A stretch of DNA of 64,000 bases from Fervidobacterium gondwanense DSM 13020. Lineage in GTDB: Bacteria; Thermotogota; Thermotogae; Thermotogales; Fervidobacteriaceae. Both the position numbers and the translations under genes were made by a program. The stretch lies in contig NZ_FRDJ01000009.1 in NCBI RefSeq assembly GCF_900143265.1, forward strand, positions 1-64,000. Direction: 5' to 3'. This document shows positions 46,440 through 56,552 of the stretch, piece after piece (within the stretch, counting starts at the first letter, position 1; each line of letters starts with the position of its first letter). The notes beneath the pieces are model-generated. The model saw nothing but the letters and a program-made list of their open reading frames with translations. It searched no databases and was not told the origin of the DNA.

Positions 46440-47088
46440 TTAAAGACTCCTCCTTAAGTGCCGTCCTTAACTCTTTTTTTATGTAGTGAAGTCTGCTTTT
46501 CACGGTTCCTTCAGGTTTATCAATTATTTTTCCTATTTCAGAATATGTTAACCCATCAACCTCTTTCATGTAGAGAATCATTCTATCAGTTGGTGAAAGC
46601 CTCTCAATTGCTTTTCTAAGCTTTTCGTAAGAAAATTCATTAGCCACGTTTTCCTGAATATCTTCGTCGGTGCTGTACTGAGTTTGATATTCGTCGCTAT
46701 CGTTGGTCTCAGACAAATCAATCAAAACATCTCTACCCTTGTACTTTTTATAGTGATCTCTACAAACGTTAATAGCAATTTTGTATATCCAAGTTGAAAG
46801 CCTTGACTCGCCCCTGAATTTTTTGATGTTTTTATAAATCTTCAAAAATACCTCTTGAATCACATCGTCTACATCGTCTGACCCCATAAAACTTTTAGCT
46901 AAGGCTCCTATCTTTGAAGCATACGTTTTATAGAGGAACCTGTATGCATTTTCATCGCCTTTCCTAAGAGCCTTGATTAATCTATCTTCCGAACACCAAT
47001 TATTTTGACTAACGTTTTCATCAAATCGTTCATTTTGCGAATTAATATCCATTCTTGAAGAGTTGTTAGAAGATTCCAATCTTTTCAC
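46423..47088 (-). CDS. ECF (sigma-70 family group 4) RNA polymerase sigma factor
   Basis: A 221-residue sigma factor that would direct polymerase to stress promoters. Region 2 is clear (AYRFLYKTYASKI, DVDDVIQEVFLKIYKNIKKF, STWIYKIAINVCRDHYKK) and region 4 follows a spacer (RLSPTDRMILYMKEVDGLTYSEIGKII, GTVKSRLHYIKKELR, given in pieces). The N-terminal 35 residues are an extra tail. Start choice is open: GTG 47088 or a TTG at 47079, which has GGGGG at better spacing. It overlaps DUF72 upstream and the probable anti-sigma gene downstream. Confidence 0.9.
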   Translation of the reverse strand: MKRLESSNNSSRMDINSQNERFDENVSQNNWCSEDRLIKALRKGDENAYRFLYKTYASKIGALAKSFMGSDDVDDVIQEVFLKIYKNIKKFRGESRLSTWIYKIAINVCRDHYKKYKGRDVLIDLSETNDSDEYQTQYSTDEDIQENVANEFSYEKLRKAIERLSPTDRMILYMKEVDGLTYSEIGKIIDKPEGTVKSRLHYIKKELRTALKEESLNEYNE

Positions 47089-47878
47089 CCCCTACCTGCT
47101 CTCTAAAAGAACGAGCATTCCTTAGAGCTTGTCCTCTGTAACAATTGTTGAAAAACACAAGGGCTTTCTTTACATTTGGTAAAAGTATACTCTTTGAAAT
47201 CTCATCAAGCTCGTCTTCTGTATAGTAATAATCATATCTTGTTTTTTCATCAGCAGTGAACCAACTTTTCTTACGTCCGTGAAGCCTAACGTATATTTCT
47301 TCGTCCTCACTGTTGTAATACGTATTAAATGGGTACAATCCTGAAATCTTCGGTAAGTCGACGATAACAATACTTACGTTTGGTGAATACTCTTTAATAA
47401 ATTCAACTACATCCTCTTTATAAGACCAACTCAAATGTCGAAATTCTATAAACACCTTTGAGTCTTTAAAGCACTCAGCAATCCTTTTTAGAAAAGTAAT
47501 ATTTTCATCCGAATACTTAAATGTATAGGGAAACTGTGCAAGATAACCAGCAAGTTTGCCTTCATCGAATACTATATGGGTGTTTTTGAGGAAATTGGCA
47601 ATATTCTCAAGATTGCCTTCATGTGTTATTGAGCCGTGTATCTTTAGCGCAAATTTAAAACCTGTAGGTGCCCTCCTTAAAAGAGAAACTATAGACTTAT
47701 AAGACGGCATCTGATAGAAAGTATAATTTATCTCAACTGCGTTGAAACCATAGTGCTGACAATAATACGTAAACATCTCCGAACTCTTGATGCTTTCTGG
47801 ATAAACCGTACCGATCCAATCAGAAAATGAAAAACCACTCGTTCCTATATACCATTTCAAAGTATTTCTTTCATTCAC
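47066..47878 (-). CDS. DUF72 protein (YecE-like)
   Basis: A TIM-barrel-like protein of about 270 residues, family of unknown function. WYIGTSGFSFSDW near the start, VEINYTFYQMP, FALKIHGSITH, VFIEFRHLSW and VRLHGR are typical DUF72 segments. The GTG at 47878 is 5-6 nt after AAGGGA and puts the core near the N-terminus; a TTG 18 nt upstream is also possible. It overlaps the sigma-factor gene by 23 nt. Confidence 0.9.
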   Translation of the reverse strand: MNERNTLKWYIGTSGFSFSDWIGTVYPESIKSSEMFTYYCQHYGFNAVEINYTFYQMPSYKSIVSLLRRAPTGFKFALKIHGSITHEGNLENIANFLKNTHIVFDEGKLAGYLAQFPYTFKYSDENITFLKRIAECFKDSKVFIEFRHLSWSYKEDVVEFIKEYSPNVSIVIVDLPKISGLYPFNTYYNSEDEEIYVRLHGRKKSWFTADEKTRYDYYYTEDELDEISKSILLPNVKKALVFFNNCYRGQALRNARSFREQVGGEKIGIF

Positions 47879-47916
47879 AAAATCCCTTCTTCTCAAACTT
47901 CCAAGTTTCAGTAGAA

Positions 47917-49854
47917 TTATCTAACACGCCAAAATTCTGCAAGGTGTGGAGGGATATCTTTGACAAAATCTCTTTCTATCTTATCGTAACTGATATAATT
48001 TCCTCTTGATAGAACAGAATGAGTTATATACAGCACATCCTTCGCCCGAGTTATCGCAACATAAAAAAGTCTTTCCTCTTCATCCAGCGAATTATCTTTT
48101 AAAGCCAAGAAATGTGGAAAATCTCCCGGATTTACTCCAATAACGAATACCACTTTCCATTCAAGCCCCTTTGCTTGATGTACAGTCGTCAATGTAACTT
48201 TTCCACTATCTTCATCATTTTCAATTGTTATGCCCCGTGCATCTGAAACAATTAATTCACTGAGCAAAGCTTCTGTAGTTTCATAAAAACTCGCCATCTC
48301 GATGAGCCTTTCTATATCTTCTTCTCTATCTCTAAAGTCTTGGTAATGGACTTCTAAGACATATTTGTAAAAATTCTCGTAAAAAGTTCTAATCTGTTCT
48401 TTAGGTGACTTTCCAAGTGATTCGGTAAGTACATTCTTAAGTGATTTGATGTTTTCACTCTTAACATCTACATTTAAAAATGTACCTATTGGGTCTTCAG
48501 TTGATGTTATTTCGCTAATAATTTTCTCAGCTCTAACATTCCCAACATTATCCAACAGCTTTAGTATTCTCATCCACGAAATCGTCTCATACGGGTTCTC
48601 CAATATTTTCAGAAACGCAATAACATCCTTAGCATGTGCGGTTTCTGTGAACCTTAAACCAGAGAGAATTTTGAAAGGAATATTCTTCTTTGCAAGTTCT
48701 ATCTGTAATTCTAAGGAATGGGAATGTGCTCTGTATATAACTGCTATGTCACTGTAACTTGCACCATTTTCGACATGCTCAATGATTCTTTGCGTAACAA
48801 AATGTGCCTCGTCAAAGTGGTCATAGGTATTCACAACAATAGGTTTTTGAACACTACTTCTGACTGCGCGCAAACGTTTCGGAACAGCTGAGCGCGGAAT
48901 CATCGCGTTAACCAAATCAACAATCTTATCCGCACTTCTATAATTCGTCTGTATCTTGAAAATCCTCGCGTCTTTCATTAACTCACTAACGTTTTCAAAC
49001 CTTGCTCCTCTAAAAGAATAAATACTCTGGGCATCGTCTGCCACCACAAAAAGGTTTCCGTGAACCTGACTGAGTAATTCAACGATCCTTAACTGAAGTA
49101 TGTTAGTATCTTGAAATTCATCAACTAAAACCCATCTGAATTGTGAGGAAATCCGCTCTCGTATGTCTGGGTGTTCCTCAAGTAATCGTAACATTTTCAA
49201 GAGTAGGTCGTCGTAGTCAAGCACGTTCTGTTTCTCTTTCTCCAAGATATATTCCTGAAATATCTTTTCGATTATATCGACAACATTAATCCATCTTCTT
49301 GCCTTTTTGAGGAGGACCTCATACGGAGTCTGCATAGTGTTCACCATATAAGAGTACAATGAGTGCAGTTCGTTGTGTGTTGGTAAGGCTTTACCCATTT
49401 GCTTCGACGTGACAAAACGGCTTCTTGCTAATTTCATCAAATCCGTGGCATCTTCTTCATCAAGTATGGTGAAATTTGGTTTTATCCCCATAACCCACCC
49501 ATACTTTCTCAACAAGGCGTTGCAAACGTGGTGAAATGTACCAGCCATCATGCCATCAAGATTTTTCCCAGCAACCTTTTGAGCGCGTTCTATCATTTCC
49601 TTAGCAGCCGCCCGCGTGAATGTAACAAGAAGTATCTCAGAAGGTTTAATCCCGTTCAAAAGCAAATGGGCTATCTTGTAAGTTATTACCTTGGTTTTGC
49701 CACTGCCCGGACCAGCTATTACTATCACCTTTCCAGAAGAATTTATTACTGCTTCTCTTTGCTCGGCATCTAATTCATTAATTATGTTGTCATGAATTGT
49801 TAGCTTTTCAGCTCTTTCAAGTCTGTATTCTTTAACATCCTTTTCTCTGTGCAT
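47917..49854 (-). CDS. UvrD/PcrA-like superfamily 1 DNA helicase
   Basis: An ATP-driven 3'-5' helicase of about 645 residues. Motif I is VIAGPGSGKT with the preceding Q motif LDAEQREAV; Ia is TFTRAAAKEM; II is VLVDEFQDTN; III is VADDAQSIYSFRGA; IV is NYRS; V is TVHQAKGLEW and VI is RLFYVAITRAK. It lacks the long C-terminal tail of PcrA. The ATG at 49854 with AAGGGG upstream leaves a 34-nt gap to the PHP gene; an ATG at 49935 overlapping that gene is less likely. Confidence 0.93.
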   Translation of the reverse strand: MHREKDVKEYRLERAEKLTIHDNIINELDAEQREAVINSSGKVIVIAGPGSGKTKVITYKIAHLLLNGIKPSEILLVTFTRAAAKEMIERAQKVAGKNLDGMMAGTFHHVCNALLRKYGWVMGIKPNFTILDEEDATDLMKLARSRFVTSKQMGKALPTHNELHSLYSYMVNTMQTPYEVLLKKARRWINVVDIIEKIFQEYILEKEKQNVLDYDDLLLKMLRLLEEHPDIRERISSQFRWVLVDEFQDTNILQLRIVELLSQVHGNLFVVADDAQSIYSFRGARFENVSELMKDARIFKIQTNYRSADKIVDLVNAMIPRSAVPKRLRAVRSSVQKPIVVNTYDHFDEAHFVTQRIIEHVENGASYSDIAVIYRAHSHSLELQIELAKKNIPFKILSGLRFTETAHAKDVIAFLKILENPYETISWMRILKLLDNVGNVRAEKIISEITSTEDPIGTFLNVDVKSENIKSLKNVLTESLGKSPKEQIRTFYENFYKYVLEVHYQDFRDREEDIERLIEMASFYETTEALLSELIVSDARGITIENDEDSGKVTLTTVHQAKGLEWKVVFVIGVNPGDFPHFLALKDNSLDEEERLFYVAITRAKDVLYITHSVLSRGNYISYDKIERDFVKDIPPHLAEFWRVR

Positions 49855-49888
49855 GTTTATCTTACCCCTTATTATGGATTTCGGAAAA

Positions 49889-50737
49889 TCAAAAGAGCTT
49901 AGATAAAAATTTTCCAACAGTCTTGAACGGTACATTCATTCCAAGCTTCACGTTAGGTCTGTTATCTCCGTGAAAATCACTACCTGCAGTTATTAACAAA
50001 TCGTATTTCTTCGCTATGCTGAGAAGTTCCTCCGTCTGCTTCGGCAAATGAGTCGAATAGTACGCCTCTATGCCGTCTAAGCCTTTTGATATGAGGTAAC
50101 GAATGAAGCTTTCGAGGTTTTCTACGCCGTCAGCTATAGGATAAGGTAGTCCATCCTTCAGAACTTGGTAGGGGTGTGCCAATATTGCAATACCACCTGC
50201 TTCCTTGATTAATTCTATAGCTTCTTGTGGTTTTAAACGTTTCTTTTCAACAAAAAGAGGTCCGCCATCTTTCAAATAGTTTCTAAAAGCCTCGTCAATA
50301 GTCTGCACGTACCCTTTTTCAACCATCAACCTTGCAAAATGCGGTCTTCCTATAGCTTTACCTTTCGCTATTTTCTTTATTTCTTCCATAGTTGCTTTAA
50401 ACCCGAACTGATTCATTTTTTCCAAGATAATCTCATTTCTTTTGTTTCTATATTCAATAAGTTCGTTTAGCACGTGTGCTACTCTAAGTGAATCCTTAAT
50501 ATTGTACCCGAGTATGTGCAAACTGTCCGTAGGATAATCAGCACTTATTTCAACGCCTTTTATAACGGTTATGTCCGTTTCTTCTACTACAGAATCGAGT
50601 TCGTCAAAGCCAGAAATTGTATCATGATCAGTTATTGCCAACACTTCTAAACCTATCGTTTGTGCTTTTTGTATCAGTTCTTTCGGCTTGAGTGTACCAT
50701 CAGAAGCTGTTGTATGAGTGTGAAGATCCAAAACCAA
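49889..50737 (-). CDS. PHP-domain phosphoesterase (RNase AM / YciV-like)
   Basis: A 282-residue PHP enzyme. DLHTHTTASDGTLKP gives the first metal histidines, AITDHDTISG the second set, KGVEIS the glutamate, ILAHPY and GSDFHGDN the rest. The relatives remove 3'-phosphates from nucleotide bisphosphates or trim RNA 5' ends. The start is a TTG at 50737, 8 nt after GGAGG; the GTG at 50746 lies within that site. It is divergent from the HD gene. Confidence 0.88.
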   Translation of the reverse strand: MVLDLHTHTTASDGTLKPKELIQKAQTIGLEVLAITDHDTISGFDELDSVVEETDITVIKGVEISADYPTDSLHILGYNIKDSLRVAHVLNELIEYRNKRNEIILEKMNQFGFKATMEEIKKIAKGKAIGRPHFARLMVEKGYVQTIDEAFRNYLKDGGPLFVEKKRLKPQEAIELIKEAGGIAILAHPYQVLKDGLPYPIADGVENLESFIRYLISKGLDGIEAYYSTHLPKQTEELLSIAKKYDLLITAGSDFHGDNRPNVKLGMNVPFKTVGKFLSKLF

Positions 50738-50764
50738 TTGAATCACCTCCGATTTTTCGTGTTA

Positions 50765-50773
50765 ATTATACCA
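50765..50773 (-). promoter_or_regulatory. Extended -10 element for the PHP gene
   Basis: TGGTATAAT on the minus strand lies about 30 bp before the PHP start codon. The -35 region is poor (TTAAGT at 16 bp). The same extended form occurs before the envelope rod gene and tRNA-Ser. Confidence 0.45.
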
Positions 50774-50834
50774 TATTTTGTGATATACTTAATATAAGTA
50801 ACTGATAGCGAGAACGCACATGGAGGGATGCAAA

Positions 50835-51377
50835 TTGAACAGAGAAGAAGCTTTAATACTCTTGAGAACGCACGTTTCAAACAAAAATCTTATAAATCAT
50901 TGTCTTGCGTGCGAAGCTATCATGAGAAAATTGGCAAAGCACTTTGGTGAAGACGAAGAGGTATGGGGACTTGCGGGCTTACTCCACGATCTTGATTACG
51001 ACTATACAAAAGACAAACCAGAAGAGCATGGGCTCAAAAGTGTAGAGATTCTTAATGGGAAGGTTTGCGATGAAATAAAAAACGCTATACTAGCTCACTG
51101 CGAGAAGAAAACGCCCGAGACAACTATGGAAAAGGCACTTTATGCGGTGGATCCAACAAGTGGATTCATAGTAGCCGCGGCTTTAATAAGACCTGAAAAA
51201 AAGCTCGAGGTTGTAGATGTTCCTTTCTTACTTAATAGGTTTAAAGAGAAGGGATTTGCAAAAGGTGCAAACAGAGAGCAGATGAAATCTTGCGAAAACA
51301 TAGGGCTTAGCTTAGAGGAATTTTACACATTAGCACTCGAAGCGATGAAAGAAATATCAGATAAGATAGGTCTGTAA
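50835..51377 (+). CDS. HD-domain hydrolase (HDIG type)
   Basis: A 180-residue HD protein with HCLACEAIMRKLA, LLHDLDYDYTKDKPEEHG and ILAHCEKKTPET, the metal-binding set of HDIG-type phosphohydrolases that act on nucleotides or phosphoesters. The frame opens with an ATG at 50820, but its GGAGGG lies after that ATG and 8 nt before a TTG at 50835, so TTG is the better start. It heads the thrS run. Confidence 0.8.
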   Translation: MNREEALILLRTHVSNKNLINHCLACEAIMRKLAKHFGEDEEVWGLAGLLHDLDYDYTKDKPEEHGLKSVEILNGKVCDEIKNAILAHCEKKTPETTMEKALYAVDPTSGFIVAAALIRPEKKLEVVDVPFLLNRFKEKGFAKGANREQMKSCENIGLSLEEFYTLALEAMKEISDKIGL

Positions 51378-51390
51378 AAAGAGGTGTAAC

Positions 51391-51792
51391 ATGAATTTTG
51401 TACCTTGGATTATCTCTTTTTCAGCTGTTTTTGTTGATAACGTTTTTAGAGATTATTTTAGTATAACTCCCTTGTATTTCTTGTTTGAGTCAGTTGTGGA
51501 GGAAAAGCCAACTTTGAAAATTGCAAGGCTGTTGATATTCTCTGTTTCATATCAAAGTTTTGCAGCGATGAATTTAAGTTTAATATGGGTTGCTATTACG
51601 TTTTTTATAATTATGATAGAATTGTACAGAGATAATTTTTATTATCCTTGGAGCGCATCATTGTTACAAGCTGTGATATTTTTGCTACCTTACTATTATC
51701 TCTATCCGTTTTCATATGTTTATGGTTATATTGTTAATGTAATTTTATTCGTTTATGCATATAGAAAATTAGAGCTCGGAGGTGCAAGATAA
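51391..51792 (+). CDS. Small membrane protein of unknown function
   Basis: Not recognised. A 133-residue protein with about four membrane helices and many aromatic residues ([31 protein letters not shown]). AGAGGTG precedes the ATG and the stop shares one base with the thrS start, so it is co-translated with thrS. Size and helix number recall MreD-like proteins, but no sequence motif supports that. Confidence 0.6.
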   Translation: MNFVPWIISFSAVFVDNVFRDYFSITPLYFLFESVVEEKPTLKIARLLIFSVSYQSFAAMNLSLIWVAITFFIIMIELYRDNFYYPWSASLLQAVIFLLPYYYLYPFSYVYGYIVNVILFVYAYRKLELGGAR

Positions 51793-53717
51793 TGGAAATA
51801 AAGTTACCGGATGGAAGTGTAAGAAGATACGAAGGAAGTGTGACGCCAGGACAAATTGCTAAGGACATTTCAGAAGGTCTGTGGAGAAATTCTGCCGGTG
51901 CGTTGGTAAATGGACAACTTTGGGACTTAGAAAGACCTATTGATTACGACTGTGAATTAAAGATTGTTAAATTAGACGACCCAGAAGCGGTAGAGATTTA
52001 TAGACACACGATGTCTCACATTATGGCTCAGGCAGTAATGCGCATCTATGGCGAAGAGAATGTCAAGCTTGGCATCGGTCCAACAATCGAAAATGGTTTT
52101 TACTACGATTTCGATATTGCTAATGCAAAGATCGCTGAAGAAGACTTGGAAAAAATCGAAGAAGAAATGAAGAAGATAATAAAAGAGGACTTAAAAATTG
52201 AGCGTTTTGAGTTGCCAAAGGACGAAGCGATAGAGCTGATGAAGAAAAAGAACCAACCATACAAAGTAGAGCTTATAGAGGAGATACCGGATGAGAAGGT
52301 AAGTTTTTACAGACAAGGAGAATTCGTTGATTTGTGTCGTGGTCCTCATCTACCGAGCACAGGTAAGGTTAAGCATTTCAAATTATTATCTGTTTCTGGT
52401 GCTTACTGGAGAGGCAACGAAAAGAATCCAATGCTTCAAAGAATATACGGAACAGCATTTTCAAAGAAAGATGAACTCGAAAGTTATTTAAAAATGCTTG
52501 AAGAGGCTAAGAAAAGGGACCACAGGAAACTCGGCCCTCAACTAGAACTTTTCTTCATAAATACAGATGTTGCAGCCGGAATGCCGATATTCCTTCCATA
52601 TGGAATGACAATTCTGAAAGAGTTGATGGAGTTATCGAGAAAGCTCCATAAAAAGTACGGTTACAAAGAAGTTGGCACACCACTTATAATGCACGAGAAA
52701 CTGTGGAGGCAGAGCGGACACTGGGATCACTATAAAAACAACATGTATTTCACCGAAAAAGAGGAAGTAACTTACGCTGTAAAGCCTATGAACTGTCCGG
52801 GGCACATTCTTATCTATAAGAATAGACCAATCTCTTACAAAGATCTTCCGATCAGATTGTTTGAATTCGGTAGAGTCCACAGATACGAACGCGGTGGCGT
52901 TTTGCATGGTTTACTGAGAGTCAGAACGTTTACGCAAGATGACGCTCACATATTCTGTCGTGAAGATCAAATTGTCGAAGAAGTAACGAATGTTGTGAGA
53001 TTCATAAACGAATTATACAGCGTGTTCGGCTTCACATACAGGGCAACACTCAGCACTATGCCTGAAGATCATATGGGCGACGAAGCAACTTGGGAAAAAG
53101 CAACCGTAGCTCTAAGAAATGCCCTTGAAGAAACGGGTGTACCATTTGTGGTTGCTGAAGGTGAAGGAGCATTCTACGGACCGAAGATCGATTTTCACGT
53201 ACGCGATGTCATCGGAAGGGAATGGCAGTGTGCAACGATACAGCTCGACTTCCAAATGCCAGAAAGATTCAATATCACGTATAAAGACGCTGACGGTATG
53301 GAAAAAAGACCTGTCATGATCCACAGAGCGCTGTATGGTTCAATCGAAAGATTTTTCGGTATACTCATAGAACACTTCGCGGGCGCGTTCCCAACGTGGC
53401 TTGCTCCGGTTCAAGTAGTTGTATTACCTGTTTCCGAAAAGTACGTGGAGTATGCACGTAATTTATATCAAGAATTAGATAAAAACGGTATCAGAGTTGA
53501 ATTGGATGATAGAAACGAAACACTTGGTTACAGGATACGTGAAAATCAGTTGAAGAAAGTACCATACATGATAATAGTTGGTGAGAAAGAAAAGGAGACG
53601 GGGAAAATATCGCTCAGAACAAGGGAAGGAAAAGATCTCCACGACATAGAGTTGAAAGATTTTGTTGAAAGAGTGAAGCATGAGATATTTGTGAAAAGCT
53701 CAACACTGAGTTTTTAA
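51792..53717 (+). CDS. thrS: Threonyl-tRNA synthetase
   Basis: A class II synthetase for tRNA-Thr, 641 residues. It has an N-terminal TGS domain (about 1-60), the editing domain with [11 protein letters not shown] and the [13 protein letters not shown] zinc-type histidine/cysteine site, the catalytic core with [20 protein letters not shown] and [16 protein letters not shown], and a C-terminal anticodon-binding domain. The start at 51792 is directly at the end of the small membrane-protein gene. Confidence 0.97.
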   Translation: MEIKLPDGSVRRYEGSVTPGQIAKDISEGLWRNSAGALVNGQLWDLERPIDYDCELKIVKLDDPEAVEIYRHTMSHIMAQAVMRIYGEENVKLGIGPTIENGFYYDFDIANAKIAEEDLEKIEEEMKKIIKEDLKIERFELPKDEAIELMKKKNQPYKVELIEEIPDEKVSFYRQGEFVDLCRGPHLPSTGKVKHFKLLSVSGAYWRGNEKNPMLQRIYGTAFSKKDELESYLKMLEEAKKRDHRKLGPQLELFFINTDVAAGMPIFLPYGMTILKELMELSRKLHKKYGYKEVGTPLIMHEKLWRQSGHWDHYKNNMYFTEKEEVTYAVKPMNCPGHILIYKNRPISYKDLPIRLFEFGRVHRYERGGVLHGLLRVRTFTQDDAHIFCREDQIVEEVTNVVRFINELYSVFGFTYRATLSTMPEDHMGDEATWEKATVALRNALEETGVPFVVAEGEGAFYGPKIDFHVRDVIGREWQCATIQLDFQMPERFNITYKDADGMEKRPVMIHRALYGSIERFFGILIEHFAGAFPTWLAPVQVVVLPVSEKYVEYARNLYQELDKNGIRVELDDRNETLGYRIRENQLKKVPYMIIVGEKEKETGKISLRTREGKDLHDIELKDFVERVKHEIFVKSSTLSF

Positions 53718-53761
53718 CCCTTAATGTTCAACAATCCGAACGCAAAAAGTGAGGTGGTAAT

Positions 53762-54571
53762 TTGTTACCAGAGAAGCTTTTGAAAGAGTTCAGATCTGCA
53801 TTTGGAATGGATCCAATCTGTCATGACACAGAAAAAGGTACGTGCATATTCGAACAGAATGGATATATAGTCATCAAGACAAATGGTGTACTAATCGCGC
53901 AGTTTAAGGATGATGAATCAAGTTACGGAGACATATTGTCATTCTATGCAAAAAAGGCAGGGTTGCTGTCCCCTGCAGAACGTGATATAGAGAAGATATT
54001 ACGCTCAATGTTTGTCAACCTTATAGTTTTAACAGAAGTTGAAGACAGATATGGTTTTTCACATTCCCAAAGGGTTGCAAAGATAGCGGAAGGCTTTGCA
54101 ATGTACCTTAACATGAAACCGGAAGAAGTAGAGGATTTAAAAAACCACGCCTTGCTCCATGATGTTGGAAAGATAGCAATTGAACAGCTGATGCTTTACT
54201 CTCCAACAAGGTTAAGAACGTTCGAAACGCACTACGAAGACCATCCAACAATGGGAACTATATACCTATCAATACATGAAAGCCTCTGGAGATACATACC
54301 AACAGTTAGGAACCATCATGAAAAATGGGACGGTACAGGTTTTCCGGACAAACTGAAAGGAACAGACATACCGTACTTTGCGAGAATCATAGCTATTCTC
54401 GACTACTATGATGAAGTGACAAATTTCGTCTCTGCAGACTGGGACAGTGAGATAAAGACACCGAAACAGGCGATAAACGAAATTAAGAGAATGGCTGGAA
54501 CATTCTTTGATCCGGATTTGGTTAACAAATTTGTAGAATTCATGCAGACGGTGCACAAAATCGAAGTATGA
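53762..54571 (+). CDS. HD-GYP domain protein
   Basis: A 269-residue protein with an N-terminal region of about 75 residues of unknown type and an HD-GYP domain. The metal set is HSQRV, LLHDVGKIA, HHEKWDGTGFPDKLKG and ARIIAILDYYDE; the GYP triplet reads GFP. HD-GYP proteins break down cyclic-di-GMP. The start is a TTG at 53762 with GAGGTGG upstream. It follows thrS by 44 bp. Confidence 0.9.
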   Translation: MLPEKLLKEFRSAFGMDPICHDTEKGTCIFEQNGYIVIKTNGVLIAQFKDDESSYGDILSFYAKKAGLLSPAERDIEKILRSMFVNLIVLTEVEDRYGFSHSQRVAKIAEGFAMYLNMKPEEVEDLKNHALLHDVGKIAIEQLMLYSPTRLRTFETHYEDHPTMGTIYLSIHESLWRYIPTVRNHHEKWDGTGFPDKLKGTDIPYFARIIAILDYYDEVTNFVSADWDSEIKTPKQAINEIKRMAGTFFDPDLVNKFVEFMQTVHKIEV

Positions 54572-54619
54572 ATCAACGTTTCTTAGCACTGGCAACATTC
54601 AAGTAGAGGGGGGATTGAA

Positions 54620-55081
54620 ATGTTATCACCTGTTGCTTTTTGGATCGTATTTGGGGTCGTGCTAATGGTAATAGAGATATTCACACCCACATTTTTCATC
54701 TTTTGGTTTGGAATCGGTAGTCTTGCTGCTGCTGTTGTTGCGTATTTTTACGAAAACACACTTATCGAACTTCTCACTTTCATAGTGGTGTCTGGAGTAT
54801 TGGTTTTGTTGACAAGAAAATTGGCAAAGAAATTAACAGGTGAAGAAGTTAGAAGCATTAATGTAGATGAAATAATTGGTAAAGAGGCAATAGTAATTGA
54901 GCGTATCGATAACATCAAAGGAAAAGGCGTTGTAAAGGTCAACGGCGATATGTGGAGAGCTGTTTCGATTGAGGATCATATAATAATCAACGAAGGTGCA
55001 AAGGTAATTATAGAAAAAGTGGAAGGAGCACATGTAGTTGTGCGACCATCAAGTTCGGCGGAATCTAAGGAATCTGATTAA
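54620..55081 (+). CDS. NfeD-like membrane protein
   Basis: A 153-residue protein: three to four hydrophobic segments (FWIVFGVVLMVIEIF, FIFWFGIGSLAAAVVAYF) then a C-terminal OB-fold of about 65 residues with IGKEAIVIERI and GDMWRAVS, the hallmark of NfeD proteins. It pairs with the SPFH gene directly downstream; such pairs act in membrane organisation or quality control. GGGGGG precedes the ATG. Confidence 0.9.
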   Translation: MLSPVAFWIVFGVVLMVIEIFTPTFFIFWFGIGSLAAAVVAYFYENTLIELLTFIVVSGVLVLLTRKLAKKLTGEEVRSINVDEIIGKEAIVIERIDNIKGKGVVKVNGDMWRAVSIEDHIIINEGAKVIIEKVEGAHVVVRPSSSAESKESD

Positions 55082-55115
55082 TGGCACTGAAATTATTTGA
55101 AAAGGAGGGGTCGTG

Positions 55116-56036
55116 ATGTACATAGTTCTTCTTGCTATAGCGTTTTTGTTGTTAATAATTGCTGCTACTGGTATCAGAATTGTAAGACCGTACGAACGCG
55201 GATTGATAGAAAGGCTTGGAAAGTTTAAAAAAGAAGTGCGTTCAGGTTTACACTTCATAATCCCATTCTTTGATCGCATGATAAAGGTTGATATGCGCGA
55301 ACATGTTATCGATGTACCACCTCAAGAGGTCATTACAAAAGATAACGTGGTTGTAGTGGTCGATGCTGTTATCTATTACGAAGTAACAGATGCATTCAAA
55401 TCAGTGTACAATGTCAACAACTTTGAATTTGCAACTATAAAACTTGCGCAAACAAACTTGAGAAATGTCATAGGTGAACTGGAGCTTGACCAGACCCTTA
55501 CGTCGAGAGAGAGTATTAATGCAAAGTTAAGAACAGTATTAGACGAAGCGACTGATAAATGGGGAATTAGGATTACGAGAGTCGAGATCAAGAAGATAGA
55601 TCCACCAAAAGATATAATGGAAGCAATGAGTAAACAGATGAAGGCTGAAAGAACAAAAAGGGCAGCAATCCTTGAGGCAGAAGGTATTCGACAGTCTGAA
55701 ATATTGAAAGCTGAAGGTGAAAAGCAGGCTGCGATATTAAAGGCTGAAGGTGAAGCGGAAGCAATAAAGAGAGTCGCAGAGGCTAATAAATACAAGCTGA
55801 TAGCAGAGGCAGAAGGTCAAGCATTAGCTATTGTGAACGTTTTCAAAGCGATCCACGACGGTAATCCAACAAACGACCTAATAGCTATAAAGTACCTTGA
55901 AACTCTTAAAGAAGTTGCTAATGGACAAGCAACGAAGATATTCTTACCTCTTGAAGCCTCATCCGTTTTATCATCTGTGGGTGCTATGGCAGAATTGTTT
56001 AAAGATAGAAAAGTGGAGGACAAAAAGCAACAATGA
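55116..56036 (+). CDS. SPFH/stomatin-like membrane protein (QmcA type)
   Basis: A 306-residue protein. An N-terminal membrane hairpin ([17 protein letters not shown]) is followed by the SPFH domain ([35 protein letters not shown] in pieces), then an alanine/glutamate-rich coiled coil with [20 protein letters not shown]. It forms large membrane-bound rings with NfeD partners. The ATG at 55116 is 7 nt after AGGAGG; the GTG just before it is too close. Confidence 0.92.
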   Translation: MYIVLLAIAFLLLIIAATGIRIVRPYERGLIERLGKFKKEVRSGLHFIIPFFDRMIKVDMREHVIDVPPQEVITKDNVVVVVDAVIYYEVTDAFKSVYNVNNFEFATIKLAQTNLRNVIGELELDQTLTSRESINAKLRTVLDEATDKWGIRITRVEIKKIDPPKDIMEAMSKQMKAERTKRAAILEAEGIRQSEILKAEGEKQAAILKAEGEAEAIKRVAEANKYKLIAEAEGQALAIVNVFKAIHDGNPTNDLIAIKYLETLKEVANGQATKIFLPLEASSVLSSVGAMAELFKDRKVEDKKQQ

Positions 56037-56524
56037 TAACGCCTTTTCTAAACATATTGTTCGGTAGTGGCATCAGTACACTTGTTGGAAGTATAGTTGG
56101 GCTCTTAGTTTCTTACAATATAATATCTAAAAGAGCTCGTGTTAGATACCAGCCGCTGTTTCTTTTTAACGACGTGATGATGCTAAGCATCATGACGCTT
56201 GTTTGGTATTACGTCGATAATCTATATCTTGCTTATCTATTCTTTATTATTATGTCTTCCGTCTTCCTGGTCTATAAATTGCTTGTTGCTGTGTACTCAA
56301 TGGACAAGAGATTCAGATTACTTGTACTCTCACTTGGCGCAGATCACTCAGAGTATTCAAGATTTATATTAGAAAAGAATCTGGGAAGATTTTTCGCTAA
56401 TATTTTGAAATTCTACGTGCTTTGTATAATAAGTTTTTTAACTTCACTGACCATTTGCGCTTCTGACATAGGTTTTTTCGGACTCATAGTTGGACTGGTA
56501 TTTTCACTCGTTCAGACTGATTGA
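56033..56524 (+). CDS. Membrane protein of unknown function
   Basis: Not recognised. A 163-residue protein with four to five membrane helices and a charged loop ([20 protein letters not shown]). It overlaps the SPFH gene as ATGA and so is co-translated with it, suggesting a role at the same membrane site. Confidence 0.6.
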   Translation: MITPFLNILFGSGISTLVGSIVGLLVSYNIISKRARVRYQPLFLFNDVMMLSIMTLVWYYVDNLYLAYLFFIIMSSVFLVYKLLVAVYSMDKRFRLLVLSLGADHSEYSRFILEKNLGRFFANILKFYVLCIISFLTSLTICASDIGFFGLIVGLVFSLVQTD

Positions 56525-56552
56525 GTTTAAACTAACGAAAGGAGTTTTAGTG

